A DNA stretch of 64,000 nt, taken from contig OZ034978.1 of the NCBI GenBank assembly GCA_964030785.1, positions 13,567,953-13,631,952 of the forward strand, in the 5' to 3' direction. Shown here in pieces: positions 1 through 13,200 of the stretch. A program made the translations under genes and the position numbers. The notes beneath the pieces were generated by a model, which saw nothing but the letters and a program-made list of their open reading frames with translations, made no database searches and was not told the origin of the DNA. Every line of letters starts with the position of its first letter. Position 1 is the stretch's first letter. Source of the stretch: Siderastrea siderea. Taxonomy: Eukaryota > Cnidaria > Anthozoa > Scleractinia > Rhizangiidae.

Positions 1-310
1 TGCCGTGTGCGTACATACCCTGCTGCACCTAAAAATGTATTCTTTTCGGCATTTAAATAAAAATATCTCAAAGCAGAATTTTTAACTTTTTTTGAAATCG
101 CGATATATTGTACTAGACCGTGTGCCATTTGAATTTATGTCTTAAAAAATGGGGGTCACCGAGCTCGTTTAACGACCATTTATTTCTCTGAACAGCTCAC
201 ATTTCATAGAAAACCTATAAAGTTCCGAAGGTGTGCGCGCTCGTGCACGTGCAAATCACGTAAGAAATGATGCGCAGAAAGGATGCGTAATGCAATTGAA
301 TAGAATCACC
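1..310. repeat. TTAA-bounded MITE-like repeat, copy 1 (left end outside window)
   Basis: The segment from about 150 to 310 closely matches 6225-6387, sharing the Phe/Leu-rich stretch around CCATTTATTTCTCTGAACA and the shared end GAATCACC. It ends ATCACC followed by TTAA at 311-314, which mirrors the TTAAGGTGAT start of the second copy at 5764. It is therefore the right-hand part of an inverted-end element whose left end lies before base 1. No coding potential is visible. Confidence 0.6.
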
Positions 311-314
311 TTAA

Positions 315-1244
315 GTGAATAGAATAGGAGTTACCATCACAGTTAGTCACTTGCAAAATAATTATTAATAAATAGATATATTTACCATTTGATAATCAAG
401 AAATAAACATTTGATACAATTTTCATAGCATTGGAGTCTACAACTTGTATACGCATTCATGCTTTTAGTAGAGTTCTCATCATTGTCGACACCGTCACTG
501 TTGACACTGAAGTCAGAAGTCATCGAAGTCTCTCACAGTTTGCTAGTACCTGTTTGATGCCTTAGGCCCAACCTACATGTACACCTATCCGGTATCCGTT
601 TATGTTTTTTTAAAATTAACATGGGGAGTTTTTTTCCAGTCGGGTCTCCAATCCACATGTATACAAATGAAAGCAACTAGAAAAAAAATCCTTAAAACAG
701 GAACGACTTGATGCGATGTTTAGCCAGCGGCATACTTGGTTGAACACACAAACACAACATTACTTTTAAAACTGTAACTGCAAAAACAGTGGCAAAAATT
801 TGCCAAGCAAACTGAAAGATGAACGAGCACAAACAAGACAAAGAGTAGGTCATTCAGTCAGTGGTATATGCTGAGGCAGTTCCTTCAGGTCAGCAGTAGC
901 TTGCAACTCACATCTCGCCACTTGCTAACCCGCCAACTTTCAAAACAGCTGATTCTAACAAAGTTTTACACCTTTCACAAAGCATTTCAACAGAGTAGCA
1001 GTAATATAATACCAGCATTACCACAGCTAGAGTACCAGCATTTCAGTAGTAAGGGTACCAGCATGCCAACAGTAAACTGATTTAAAATTCTTTAAAAGGA
1101 TCCATGCTGGCCATCTATTGGTTAATGTTAATGTTAAAACAGCTCAAAATGGAACTCATAATAACTACCTTGTGGGGAATTACTGTTACCAGTACGCAGA
1201 AGGTAGAAAAAAGAATTCAACTTTTGTCCACTGAATAAACTTAC
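315..1244. other. Non-coding stretch, 3' side of TMEM134
   Basis: I see no supported gene here. It lies downstream of the last TMEM134 exon I could place. The terminal TMEM134 exon (about 25 residues in vertebrates, with conserved Tyr-His and Lys-Gly positions) was searched for on the minus strand and not found. It is either left of the window or too diverged to recognise by eye. Confidence 0.4.
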
Positions 1245-4200
1245 CACCAGGAAGAATACAGATAGCTGCACAAACAAAAAATATGACACTCTTCATTCCT
1301 GGCAGAGCAAAAAATAGACAATAGTTTAGAGTCAGACACAATAATATGCAGACTCCTTAATGTGAAACAGGAATTGTGAAATGTAGATCTGTTTATTGTA
1401 TTGACATTAGTCCCACTTTTTATACTTCTGTACATAATTAATTCTCAGTTGTACCTACACAGTAGACTCCTGCTACAGTCAAAGCTGTCCTTGCGACCAC
1501 TCTCGTAAGTGACCAGCTCTAGTTACAATCTGTGTTGTGAAACCCATTTGAATTGTCACTTAAACTTTGTGATTAAAAGCTCTCGTAAGCGACTGTAACC
1601 AGTTTTTGAGTTACTGACTAGCCTTTTTTTAATTGTTTTTGAGTTCTCACCTTGTAAGCAACCACTCAGTTAACACTTTAATAGAAGCATTCACTTCTTG
1701 ATCAAATTTAGAGTAATGTAACCATACATATAAAACATTAAGCACTTTTGGTTCGTTGACTTCTACATACTTGAAACTCTTCTTTGACAGGCAATGAAAA
1801 AATATTTAATATTGTTACTACAATTTATCATAAGCAACCATCAACATATGCCAAGTTTTCTACCAAAAGCTCTCGTAAGTGATCAGCTCCAGCTATTACT
1901 TGCTCACTTACTAGAGCACTCTCTCGCAAGCAACCAGCTCCAGTTGTGACCACTTCTCTGACTTTCCGAGGCAGTCACTTACAAGAGCTTTGACTGTATA
2001 TCAAATGCAAGGGAAACCAAAAATTGTTTGAGATAACAGGAGTTCAAGATAGCTAATAATAAATTAGTGAGTTTGCAGATCAACCAAGGAAGATGAGTTT
2101 TAGTTTGAAATAGCAGGGCATCTGAGATACGCCAAGGTTCCATATAGTGGGGCCTACTTTACTTATAATTTTTCAGCTGTAAGGGGAAGTCAGTAGGTAG
2201 AGTCAAGGCATAATTATCTGTTCATGGAATATCTGATGTACTAAGTAATATTTATAAGGGTGGTGTGTAATATGAATATTTGCAAGTATAGTGTGAGTAC
2301 TAGTAAATTAAAAGCAATGAAAATACAATGCACAATATTGTACCAGTTAATGTGTTGAAAATGTTAGTGTAGTACTGTGATCTGTATGTAATCATATCGC
2401 AGTATACAGGTAATTTTTGACACCACTGTAAAAAAAAATAATAATGAAACATCTTGAATCCCATTATTCAATCCAGAATCTGAAAGTCACAGGTTTTGTC
2501 AGTGGTACAGGTCACAGGTTTTGTCAGTGATTTTGAATCAGTGTCACCCTCATTAGACAAAACTGATTTGCTTTTAATTATTAAATAAATTTGATATGCA
2601 AGGAAGGTTTCAGAAGTCGGATAAAAAATGCAAAGAGTACACACCATCTTGCCCTGTGGCCGCTAGGATTATTCCAGTTAACAGAAAAGCTAAAATGGAA
2701 AAGAATGGAAAGGGAAAAAAGTTACTAGTGATAGCCTAAAGCCATTACCAATTTAAAGGCTCAGAAGGGGGTAGGGGTACAAAAAAAAAATTATTATAAC
2801 AGGGAGTTGGATGCCAACTGTCTTGGACCCTCCATATTTAGCTTATTAATAAGCACAAAAAGAGAATGATTCACTTGAAGAAACAATGTGCTGGCAAGAA
2901 CTATTAACCCTTTAAGCCCCAAGAGTGACAAGCATCTAATTTCTCCTCACGATATCACTAGCTGATCAAGCATACAGGTCATGAGAATAAAGAAAATGAT
3001 CACCAAAGATAAAATGACTTGATTTTTGATCAAGTTCTCCCAACTAGTAAGATTAAAAAAATGCGGAGAATAGTGAGGAGAATATGCATGTTAATATTGG
3101 GGCTTAAAGGATTAACAATCCTGGCCAGAAATCCATTGGATAACATCTCCAGGGTAGAAGATTTTTTTTTTTGGAATAGATAGGTACATGTATAGCCATT
3201 TGAACAGCTGAATTAGGCATTTTCTGAATGGATAGCCCCAGCTGTTTAAACAGGTGCAGATGTGTTTTGAACAGATGACCATAGCCAGTCAAATAGCCTC
3301 CTACTGTTCTTGAATGGTTGATGCATGGCAAGTGAATGGCTACCCAAACAGATATCTGAGGCCTTCCAAGGGGGTTAGCCTTGTCGCTTTGTCGCGTCTT
3401 TCTCATGAACGATGTCGCTGAACTAATGGTAGTAAATGTCGCTGTCATTTTTGTAGCACGTGCAAATATTGCCGTTGCTTTATAAATTCTCTAAAATGAT
3501 GGAATTGCTGGTCATGTCATAGTTACTGCCCTCTTTTGCCATTGAAATGAGTTTTCTTTTGCAGTTTTTGGCACATCTCGGCAGATCATCAAGAAGGGCA
3601 TTGAAACATGCACTTAGTGTCTTCAATGTGACACGATCGTGAAGAGGAACTTTTAATTACTGGCCACCAGTTCCTTCTGTTCACGATAGATAGGATAGGA
3701 CGGACTGGGCTTTATTATTAAATAAGTCACTTTGCAGAATAAACTGAAATTTGCACAACTTTACCCCCAAATTAAATGAGCAGACACAAATCAAGATTAT
3801 AGGTACTAGTTTTAAAAGAAAAGAGTGAGACCGTGAGGCCTGAAGTCACTTGGCGTGTAGATTCGCGAATATTCTTAAATGTATTCTTCAACCGGTGGTG
3901 CGATCTGGCCCCAGTTATTCAAAAGGTGGACAGCAATATCCACTGGATAAATCACTATCCAGTTAATAAGTATTAGGGAAACCAATTGGGTTATCCAATG
4001 GATAGCCCTATCTACGTTTCGAACAACTGAGGCCTGGAAAAGTGCTTGGCGAGAAAAAAACTTGAAGTGAAATCATTATGTAAATCATTCTGAAGTCATT
4101 CTGAAATCATTCTGTAAATCACCTTACGGTGACGTTGGCACCCCAAGGTAATTATTTTTTTATAATAAAAACAAACACGCCTCCATTTCCTAACCCTTTG

Positions 4201-7200
4201 GAGTAAGAAACACTCAAGGTCTTTGTCTTTAATGATTCTCAAAAGAAAACCAATTTACAAATCTGATCTTCTGGGACAACGAATATTCTTCTAACACTTA
4301 GAAACTCTAAAACACGAGCCCCCTGCAGAGTGTAGAGAGTGTTGCTAAATGTCGCGGGTCACGGGTAGTGACTAAGAGTCGTAGGCCGTGGGTGTGGGTA
4401 GGGGGTGCGGGTGTGGGTGCGGGTGTGGGTAAAAGAAAAAAGATAATATAATAACAAATAATAAAAAATGATAATAGAAGCAAAATAACCAAGCCCTGGA
4501 AGGGAATGGGAGGGAAAGGGGGATTAAGCAAAAGCGGGTAACCGCTAATTATTCATATGCGCGAAGTTCGAGACGCCAGAGGAAAGAGGAGGGGACCCCC
4601 CGCCTTCCTCACGCACCTCCTTTCTGCGCCTGCTATTTCCAGGGTTTCCTCGTATCTTTGGGAGAATTCGCACTTTGGTTGTTCTTATTTTTTTGGTAAG
4701 AAAAATAAGAAAACATGATTGTGAGTGCAGTTCTTACAAACAACTTTGACACTGCCCAGACATAATCTGATCTTACCCAAAACAATGGTACACAACTGCC
4801 AACCCAATTGTTAATTCAGTTAATTCGTCCAAAAACAAAGTCTGCCAAACAAGTTTGAAATAAACTTTCAAACTAAGAGTACCAGTTTAACGTTTTGTTT
4901 AGTTGTTCTCAAATGTTCACAGAAACTGAAGCTATTGTTACACCACCCCAGATCTTATCAGATTTTAACGTGCCTTATTTCTGGTGAAAAAGACCGCTTC
5001 AAAGGAGCTTTGGCCTCCAATATCTTGTAGGTTTTGTCCTATTTGAATTGGAAAAGACTGTGAAAAATGTTAGGCTGTTTTTTTCTCTGTATGCCGGGTG
5101 TGTGGTCCTATTTCGGACTAGCTCCCACAGACAATGGGTGGGAAAACTTATCTGAAATCAATTTCACTGCGTCATACCGTAGGAGAATCTAAGCTTTGAC
5201 TGTTCTTTTGTCCATTTTTTATTATTTTTATTATATTATCATTTGTTTTACCCACAACTTTTACCCACACCCGCACCCGCACCCCCTACCCACACTCACG
5301 ACCCACGACTCTTAGTCGCTACCCACGACCCGCGACATTTAGAAACACTTTGTAGAGACAGTGAGTTTGAAAGGAAGAGTTCGCCAAGAGATAAATGCCC
5401 GCCGGAAGCAGGAGTATCTAGGGGGGTCCAGGGGCAATGCTTCCCCAAGAAATTTTGAAATTTTGTACTTTGGGAATGCAATTTTCAGCATTCTGAGGGG
5501 CGAGTCAAAGTGGGTTAATTGCTGTAAATTCAAGTCAGTTTTTTGCTTCAAAAAGAACAACTATGCTGATAATGTCGATACTGGAGGAGATCCTGAAAAT
5601 TGGTCAGTTTGTTGCTGTGAGCGATTTAGGTAATTGACAGACCATAAATTAAACCTCAAATGTAAACAGATAAACAGAAAAAAAATCTGATCGTCTGCTC
5701 TCAGACTGGATACAGCGCATCAAAGGTTACCGATTTACAAAACCCTCGAAGTCATGCAAGTGGTTAAGGTGATCCCATCGAAAAAGAAGTTGTACAGTTA
5801 TCAAATACACTTAGTACATCGAAAAAATAAAATAAAAAGAGGGGGTGACCGTACCTGATTTCACGCTACAGGGCTGTAGTATATAGGTACTTTGCAAGCT
5901 TTCAACAGCAATATTTAAAAAACCTATTCTTGTACCAGAGATACCTATTACTTTAACAAAGTTATTACTAGCAATGGAATATAAGCACTATTCTTGTGAT
6001 AGCAAAATAATATTACAGTGAAACACCTTAAAGTTGCCATAAAAATGAAAGTAATGAAATAACAGGGAAATCGAGCGTCTGCATGCTTCCAGTGAAACGA
6101 CTAAAATCAGATTGTAATAGTGAATTAATCGGAATATTTAAAAAGTGAATAATGAAAAACTCTTCAAATTTGGATATATCATGTTGAGTCGTATTTTCCT
6201 TAAATGAATGGAGTAAAAATGTGGGGTCACTGAGTTTGTTTTGGAGAAAACCACCATTTATTTCTCTGAACAACTCAGTTTTCATAGAAAACTATCAAGT
6301 ACCGAACGCGCGCGAGCTCGTTCACCTGCTAATCACGCAAAAAATGATCCGCAGCAAGGATGCCCAATGCAATTGAATGGAATCACCATAAGGTCGTTAC
6401 TAGTCCTAATATTGACTGGCTGCACTGAAGTACCAGTGAAATAGAGTCTGGTTATTATCTTTCATTAGTAAAATACACAATTTCCTGACATCGCTGTCTA
6501 TCTATAGTGCTTATTGTGTCGCTGTCGTATTTTGCCGGTTCAGTTGAGTTGCTTGTCGGTGTTTAGAAAGTCCTATGTCGCCAGTTTTCAGGGCCGTGTC
6601 ACTTGTCGCTTTTACCCCTTGGAAGGCCTCATATCTGCTAGTGCTTTTTTTACATGAGAGGTCACATGGGTGCAGCAGAAAAAAAATTCATAATGCAGTC
6701 ATACACCTTCCCTGAGAAATACATTCAAATGCTTTTTTGATATACTTGCCCATCTTTGATCCCAAAAACAATATTGACAGATATTGACATGATACTGCTT
6801 CTGGCTAATTAAATCAACATTTGTTTATGACTGTAAATGGTTTGAACCCGGAGTCATATCATAATTCCGTAAATTGTGATCGTCCGGGTGAGTGTAGTCC
6901 TGAGAAGGACTGTTTGAGGTGACATTGACTGACGTTTCGACAACCTGAGCGAAGTCATCATCAGAGTCAAGTGAACTGTGAATCGTCAGTAGATGTTATA
7001 AGTCTCTGGTCGTTGTCCTGATTGGTTGATGATCTCGTGATGTTATTGGTCGTCTGTCAGTTATGTTATGATGTTATTGGCTGTGAAGACTGTTAAATGT
7101 GATTGGTGCGTTTCGATCCGTCTTTTGTTAGTCAAATGTCCGTTGGTCTATTGTTAGTCAAATAAGACGGTTTGTCTATTGTTTGTCTGTCTTGTTATTG

Positions 7201-10200
7201 TCGGCAATCAGTCATTTGTAAGGTGCAGGTAGCTGTTGGCAACAGTTCAGTGGTGTTTGTTGTAAGTTAGTAAACCAGCTTTCCAGAGTGATTCGTTGAT
7301 AGTAGTTCGTACTGTAGGTAATGCATTCAGCAGAGTCCCAGTCGATTCTGTGGTTTGTTTTTAAATGGTGCTCAGCAATGCGATTGTTGATATCAGCATT
7401 TCTAGTCGCTCGTTTGTGTTCAGTCAGTCGGACGTTCAGATTTCTGCCGGTCTCACCAATATAAGTGGCCTGGCAGTCGCAGCATTTGATTTTATAAACT
7501 GCTCCCCGTCTGTCGCTCGGTTCGTCTTTGTCTTTAACGTTCGTCAATAGCTGTCGTAAAGTAGTGATAGGTTTGTGAGCAACGCGGATGTTGTAGGGTT
7601 GTAGGATTCGTGCGATAGTTTCAGAAGTCCCTTTGATGTAGTGACAGGTGTCGCGTTAGTGTTCGTAGCATTTGGTTCGGAGTTTCTGTAAGTGTTGTGT
7701 CTAATAAAGTCCCGCTTGTAATTGTTCTTGTTGAAAACGTGGTCTAAGTACTTGATTTCGTTCGTGAGTCACAAACTAGTTGCGCGCGTCTTGTCAGGGT
7801 CCGTATAGTCGTAGCTTTGTGAGAAGTTGGGTTGTAAGACGATTGGTCGAGTAGTCTGTTGGTATGTGTCGGTTTCCTGTAAATTGTCATCCGTAGTTCG
7901 TTATTGTCGCGGGTAACTAAGCAGTCTAGAAGAGGTATTTTACCATTTTCCTCGATCTCCTTAGTTAACTGTATGTCGGCGTTTTGTCCGTTGAGGTGTT
8001 CGTGAAAATCGTCGATTTCGTCTTTGTGTACGGCTGTAAAGGTATCGTCAACGTAACGTAGCCAGAGTGGTAGTGTTCGTTTGTAAGTTGCGAGAGCTCG
8101 TTCCTCGATGTTTTGCATAACGATTTCTGCAACAACAACAGAAACTGGTGAGCCCATAGCTGTTCCGTGCAACTGTTTGTAGTGCTTGCCGTTAAACTGA
8201 AAATACGTAGAAGTAAGACAAAGGTTCAGTAAGTCCATTAAGTCATCTGTAGGTAGCGGTAGTTCAATAGTAGAGTTGTTGATGGCGGTCTCAGTGCAGT
8301 CTAGAGCCAGTTGAAGTGGAATACTCGTGAACAGTGATTTCACATCAAAAGACACTAGTTTGTAGTTGTCAGGTACTTGTACTGTCTTGATTGCGTCAAT
8401 AAAGTTCTCAGTCGACTGTAGTTTGTGTCGTGATTCGTCGGTCAAAGGTTTCAGTACGGTAGTCTAGTATTTGGACAGTTGGTAAGTCGGGGACCCACAG
8501 AATGAGACTATGGGTCGCATGGGTATGTTAGGTTTGTGCAGTTTCGGTAGTCCGTAAAGTTTTGGTGGTTGTGGTACACGGCACCTCAGTCTGTTGTAGC
8601 GTTGAATGTCAATAACGCAGTTTTCTTGAGGTCAAGTAGTTTGCTGTTAAGTTTGCGTTGAAGTGCTGGCGTCGGGTCTCGTTTAATTAAGTACTTGGTA
8701 GGTCTGTTTGTCATTAACAAGTGCGTCCATTTTGTCGTAATAGTCTGTCTTGTCCATAACAACAGTCACTCGTCCTTTATCAGCGGGGAGTATGACAATG
8801 TTTTCGTCGGTTTTCAGTCGCAGCCATTTTGAATTTTGAGCCGCCACCTTGAATCCCAAGCATGTAGTCATATAGTTGACAATGATGACATCGAAAAAGA
8901 TATGAATTTGTTCTAAGAAACATACTTAATCAAAACAAGCACAAAAAAGTAGAGGATTATCTTCTTCTTACAAATGAAGGGGAAAAAACTGAAAAAAAGA
9001 CTGAAAATAGACAGAAAATAGTCAAAACACCTCCTGACTAGATGGTTGCTATGGAAATGTCAATCATCATAGACACCTCATTGGCATAGGAAAATTTTCT
9101 CTGATAAATTTTAGGAAAAGTCACAAGATTTGGTGATTATTCGTCCAGCCGTTTAAAAGTCATAATTCGTTAAAGTCAGCACTGGCACAATGTGCCCCCC
9201 CCCCCCCCCCCCAGGCTAAATAGGGTTAAATATCTAGAGATTTTGCACTGTATATAATTTATGCAGAACACATACCTACTCCAGCCACAAATAATAAAAA
9301 TGCAGCTGTTACAGTTTTCCAGTTTTCTTTTATTCTTGGATGCCTAAGCCAACTGTTGACAAACAAATGAAACAAAACAAACAAAAACCGTAAACAGTTG
9401 GACAAAGACTTCCAGAAACTTTTGAAATACAGTTAAAGATCCAACATGGCTTTGGCAATGACGATGCAGTCTGGTATTAAAATCTATGTTGGCAAGCCAG
9501 AACAAAACCAACAAATATAGGCACATCCTTGCTGACTTCATTGTTTACTATACATCTTGAAAATTATTTTATTCATCCGGCAAACAAACAAAGATAATAA
9601 GTAGAAAGAGCATATAACAAAACACAGTTATTTACCATGCACACTTTGAAAGAAGAAGGATGGAAACCGGTTTCAAATGATTCTTTCAAAATTTACAGCA
9701 TTTACACACGTTTGTATATGGCAGGGTGGCAACTCTTGCCACCCAGCCATACAAACATCTGTAAATTTGACCTTTTTCAAAAAGGAATAATATCTCCTTC
9801 AATTTTCAAGATTCTGCTTTCATATCTGCTACTTTTACTAAAATGTGCCCGTCTCTTTTAATTTTTCATGTTTTCATATGCCAAGATCAGACTGCCGACA
9901 TAAACAAGGATCTGCCTATTCTGACTCGGAGCAGGAGAGAAGGACAGGCAACCAAAAAAATAAAAATAGGAAGCAGGATTAAAAAGGCCTAATTCAAACA
10001 CTCATAAGTGAATGCAAGAACCTCTCTTATAATTAGAAGACAAGGCTTCCCCTTGCCCAACATTAAACCATATTAAGTAGCTTCCTCTACAGTTTGATCT
10101 TTTCGCTCATAACACATTCCTTCATAGTGAGTGTCTGCTGAAAAAAGTTGCAATTTCTGTCTGTCGGGAAGGAATCTGTGACAACTGAGCCCATAGAGTG

Positions 10201-13200
10201 GTTGCACAGGAGGCTAAATAAATGCAAAAGAAACACCATCTTCAAATAATCTGTTTTTGTATAGTAACTCACAAAAGTGTTTCTTTTTTCCATCCAGTAA
10301 CATCTTCTTGAGAATCGAAATCCACTGAGTTTGTCCTACAAAAGAATCAAAATGCAACAACAGTCAGGGATGCATCACTGTACAAAAGAAACAACTCATT
10401 TGAGGATTATGCCTAAAGCATCAATGACAAAACACATACCCAAGACTTTCAGTTTTTCTCCTTGGCTCAGAATTTGCCCCATATGAACTTGAAGAGGCTT
10501 GAAACTAAAAAATAAAACATTTGATTTGTATTAAGTATATATTTTTCACCTCTCATGAAACGGCTACAGTGTACGTGTACATCCTGGAAGGCACAGGGGA
10601 CAAACCATCCCTCAAAGATGCTGTAACAAAATTTCATCTGTGCTGAAGGCAGGGATAAATTAATCCCAGAACAAACTCATTTCTAATAATCCATTTACAG
10701 TATTTCATAAACACCAAGAGAAAAAGGGAGAATACTTTCTCTCTAGGCCAATTCAACTCAACTTGATCCCAGACTCCTACTGCAGGATTCTCAGCTCAAA
10801 GGTTCAAAGGAGTGGAGTTTTCAAGGAAGAAAGAGCACTGGGAATAAGAGATAGATGGAAGCACTGCTCTATCCACAAGGCAATTCCCAACCTTCCTTCT
10901 TATGTCATGATGTGCTTTCTCTTCTGAAAACATCTGTACAAAGAGAACTGTTTTGAACAAGCCATGCCAAATGCAACCAGGTTCTTTAAAAAAGAAGATA
11001 AAAAGGAGCAGAACCAGTGGAGGATTATTGAAATTGCATAGTTCCAGAAAAAAACCATACCTACCCCATGGAAGGTCATTGGAAAATCCTAGGGAGAGGG
11101 GGGTCTTAGAAACTTAGTATGAAGCTTAACTGAAATGGAAGAGGGGAGGGGGGGGGTGCAAAACAAACCAAAAAAACTTCCATAGGGGGAGTATGATTGT
11201 ATAAATATTTTCTGGAACTACACAATAACAAAATTCAATTGAATTTGCCACATATGTATTATTAAATCTTATTAATCCACTCTTGACAGGAATACCGTAC
11301 TTGGTTTGACAGTAAACTTAGATTTTATTATTTTGCAAGTTTTAGATTTTCTCAACCTACATACTTCCAAATTATTAATAATAAATTGCTTTGTTTTGTA
11401 CAGAACAAAATTTTAATTAATATGATATTTTTCATTGTTTTCTTGGCCATTAAATAAATAAGATTCAAACAAACTGCATTTTAGTCTTTCCAGGCATCAT
11501 GGTGCGATTCAGAAAACAAAATAAATGAAACACAAAATATTTACTTCAACAGCAAGCCAAATAAAATTAAATGACTGAGAATTCTCCACTCAAAATTAAA
11601 ATGAATAATTTATAGGCAAGCCTTGAAATAAAGAAGGGGATATTGTTACTAAACCATTTTCCCTCTAGCTTATTTTCACAATGGTGTGCTTAAAATCTAG
11701 TAAAAATATTATTTCACAGCAAAGTACAGTACAATATTGTGAGTGTTTGATAAAAGGGATAACAATTATGCACTTGTAAGTCAGTGGTTTCCCCTAGGGA
11801 GTAGGGATCAGGTATACCCATGGGATTAGACTTAACTGTTACCCTCTGAGTTGAGGATTTGACAATTTTATGCAGCTGTAATAATAATAATATGATTATT
11901 ATTATTACTTATTACTTAATATTATTACTTACTTATGCTGTCCCAGAGTCAGGAAGTTTGCTATCCCTTGTGCGTTCAAACAGTTCCTTAGGGTGGGGGA
12001 TTTGTTTGGAATTGTCCGTCACAGGGTGAAAAATGTGACAACAGTTTCATGGAGACATGCCAAAACCTGTGTGTGTGCCCAAACCTCCTGTCCTTGGGGA
12101 GTGCAACCATAACAACAGGATCACAATGGGGAAGGGGAATAGCTGGAAGGCTTAAGTTGTTAATAAGGAATGGACTGTTTTATTTTTGAGTGGAAGGAAT
12201 CAAAGATTTTGTCCTGATCAATTTTCTGGGCAACTAAAAGCTTTAATTTGTTTCTTTCACTGACTTGCAAGATATTCCTTTCCTACATTTAGCTGTGCAC
12301 AATTTTATCCCTCTGCAATTTTGCAGGATTTTTACCATACTTTTTACCATACTCTCCATCCCCTCAATAAAAAAAAATGATGCATTCCCAAGGAGTTCCA
12401 AGTCTATGGTTGATTGCCAGTCCTCAACTATGTTGACATATAGAACCCTCAAGCATTGGAGTTCTCACATAAATCACTTGAACCACTTGGCCTTAAAGTC
12501 ATTCACATATTCTCAAAAAAGACAAGAGAAGAAGAACAGGAGTGATTTAGCAAACATATATGGGGAGAAGAGAAATTTACTGACAAGTAACATTAATATT
12601 AAATGCAGCTGGAGATAAACAGCACTTACAGCAGGAAAGGTAGAACTGAGCTTTCAGAAAACAGCGATCAGTCCATAAAGATGATGGCATAATTCAATCA
12701 AAATTTCATTTTCCAATGTATTTTTAGAAGGTTAGTTTGAGTCGTGGAATGTCACAAGGCTGTTCATCAGCAATGCACATTTATTTATTTCACGCCCACA
12801 AGTTGTTAGTCATAAATAAATAAAGAACACTTTGTGAGGATACCTCAAAGACTAAGCTCACAGATACTGGTGAAATGAGACAAAGATTATTGAACAGTGA
12901 GAAACCTTATTAAAAATGTTTTGTATTTGCGTCAGAAAGATAGCAGAGAAAGGCATGTATAAGCTTAAGCTTATACGTCGGAATAACAAAATTTGTAATG
13001 TCGTCACTGACCAAGAGAGAAATTTGGTGCCAGTTTTACCTTATTTGCTGACCATATATCTCCAAAGCCTAGATCTCTGTCTTCACTTACTTCCCCGCTC
13101 CTTCCAGCATTTTCTTGTTCGTTTTGTACTTGAACATTCGGCTCGATCGGCCGCGGAACCCGCGATTTCTTCTTCTTCGTGTAAGTTGCCCTCGTCCGTG

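Larger units (their letters stand above)
3350..6640. repeat. Long element with short inverted ends, ~3.3 kb
   Basis: GAGGCCTTCCAAGGGG near 3358 reappears inverted as CCCCTTGGAAGGCCTC near 6615. Both are bordered by ATATCT and followed inside by TTGTCGCT- and GTCGCTG-rich sequence. This suggests one old transposon-like unit, later invaded by the inserts at 3907, 4313 and 5768. No open frame of note is inside. The pairing could instead be two solitary ends. Confidence 0.45.
6833..8877 (-). mobile_element. Penelope-like retroelement (GIY-YIG type), 5'-truncated and decayed
   Basis: Read on the minus strand it runs: a conserved PLE segment before the reverse transcriptase (LPADKGR.TVVMDK, 8871-8683), a reverse-transcriptase palm (8445-7744), a GIY-YIG endonuclease domain (7547-7212), then a non-coding 3' tail with a hammerhead-type motif near 6925-6970. 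The tail matches the fragment at 25255-25385. This order is that of Penelope-like elements with a C-terminal endonuclease. The N-terminal coding part is missing beyond about 8877 and frames are interrupted, so it is inactive. It lies in TMEM134 intron 5, in the same orientation as the gene. Confidence 0.9.

Noticed and set aside
868..1080. 70-codon plus-strand frame
   Set aside because: Ser/Gln-rich, no family resemblance, lies in the TMEM134 3' flank; chance frame.
10087..10293. 68-codon minus-strand frame overlapping TMEM134 exon 4
   Set aside because: Its tail could be spliced as a last exon, but the TT|T phase joins exon 4 to the true TMEM134 core exon at 9352, so this is intron.
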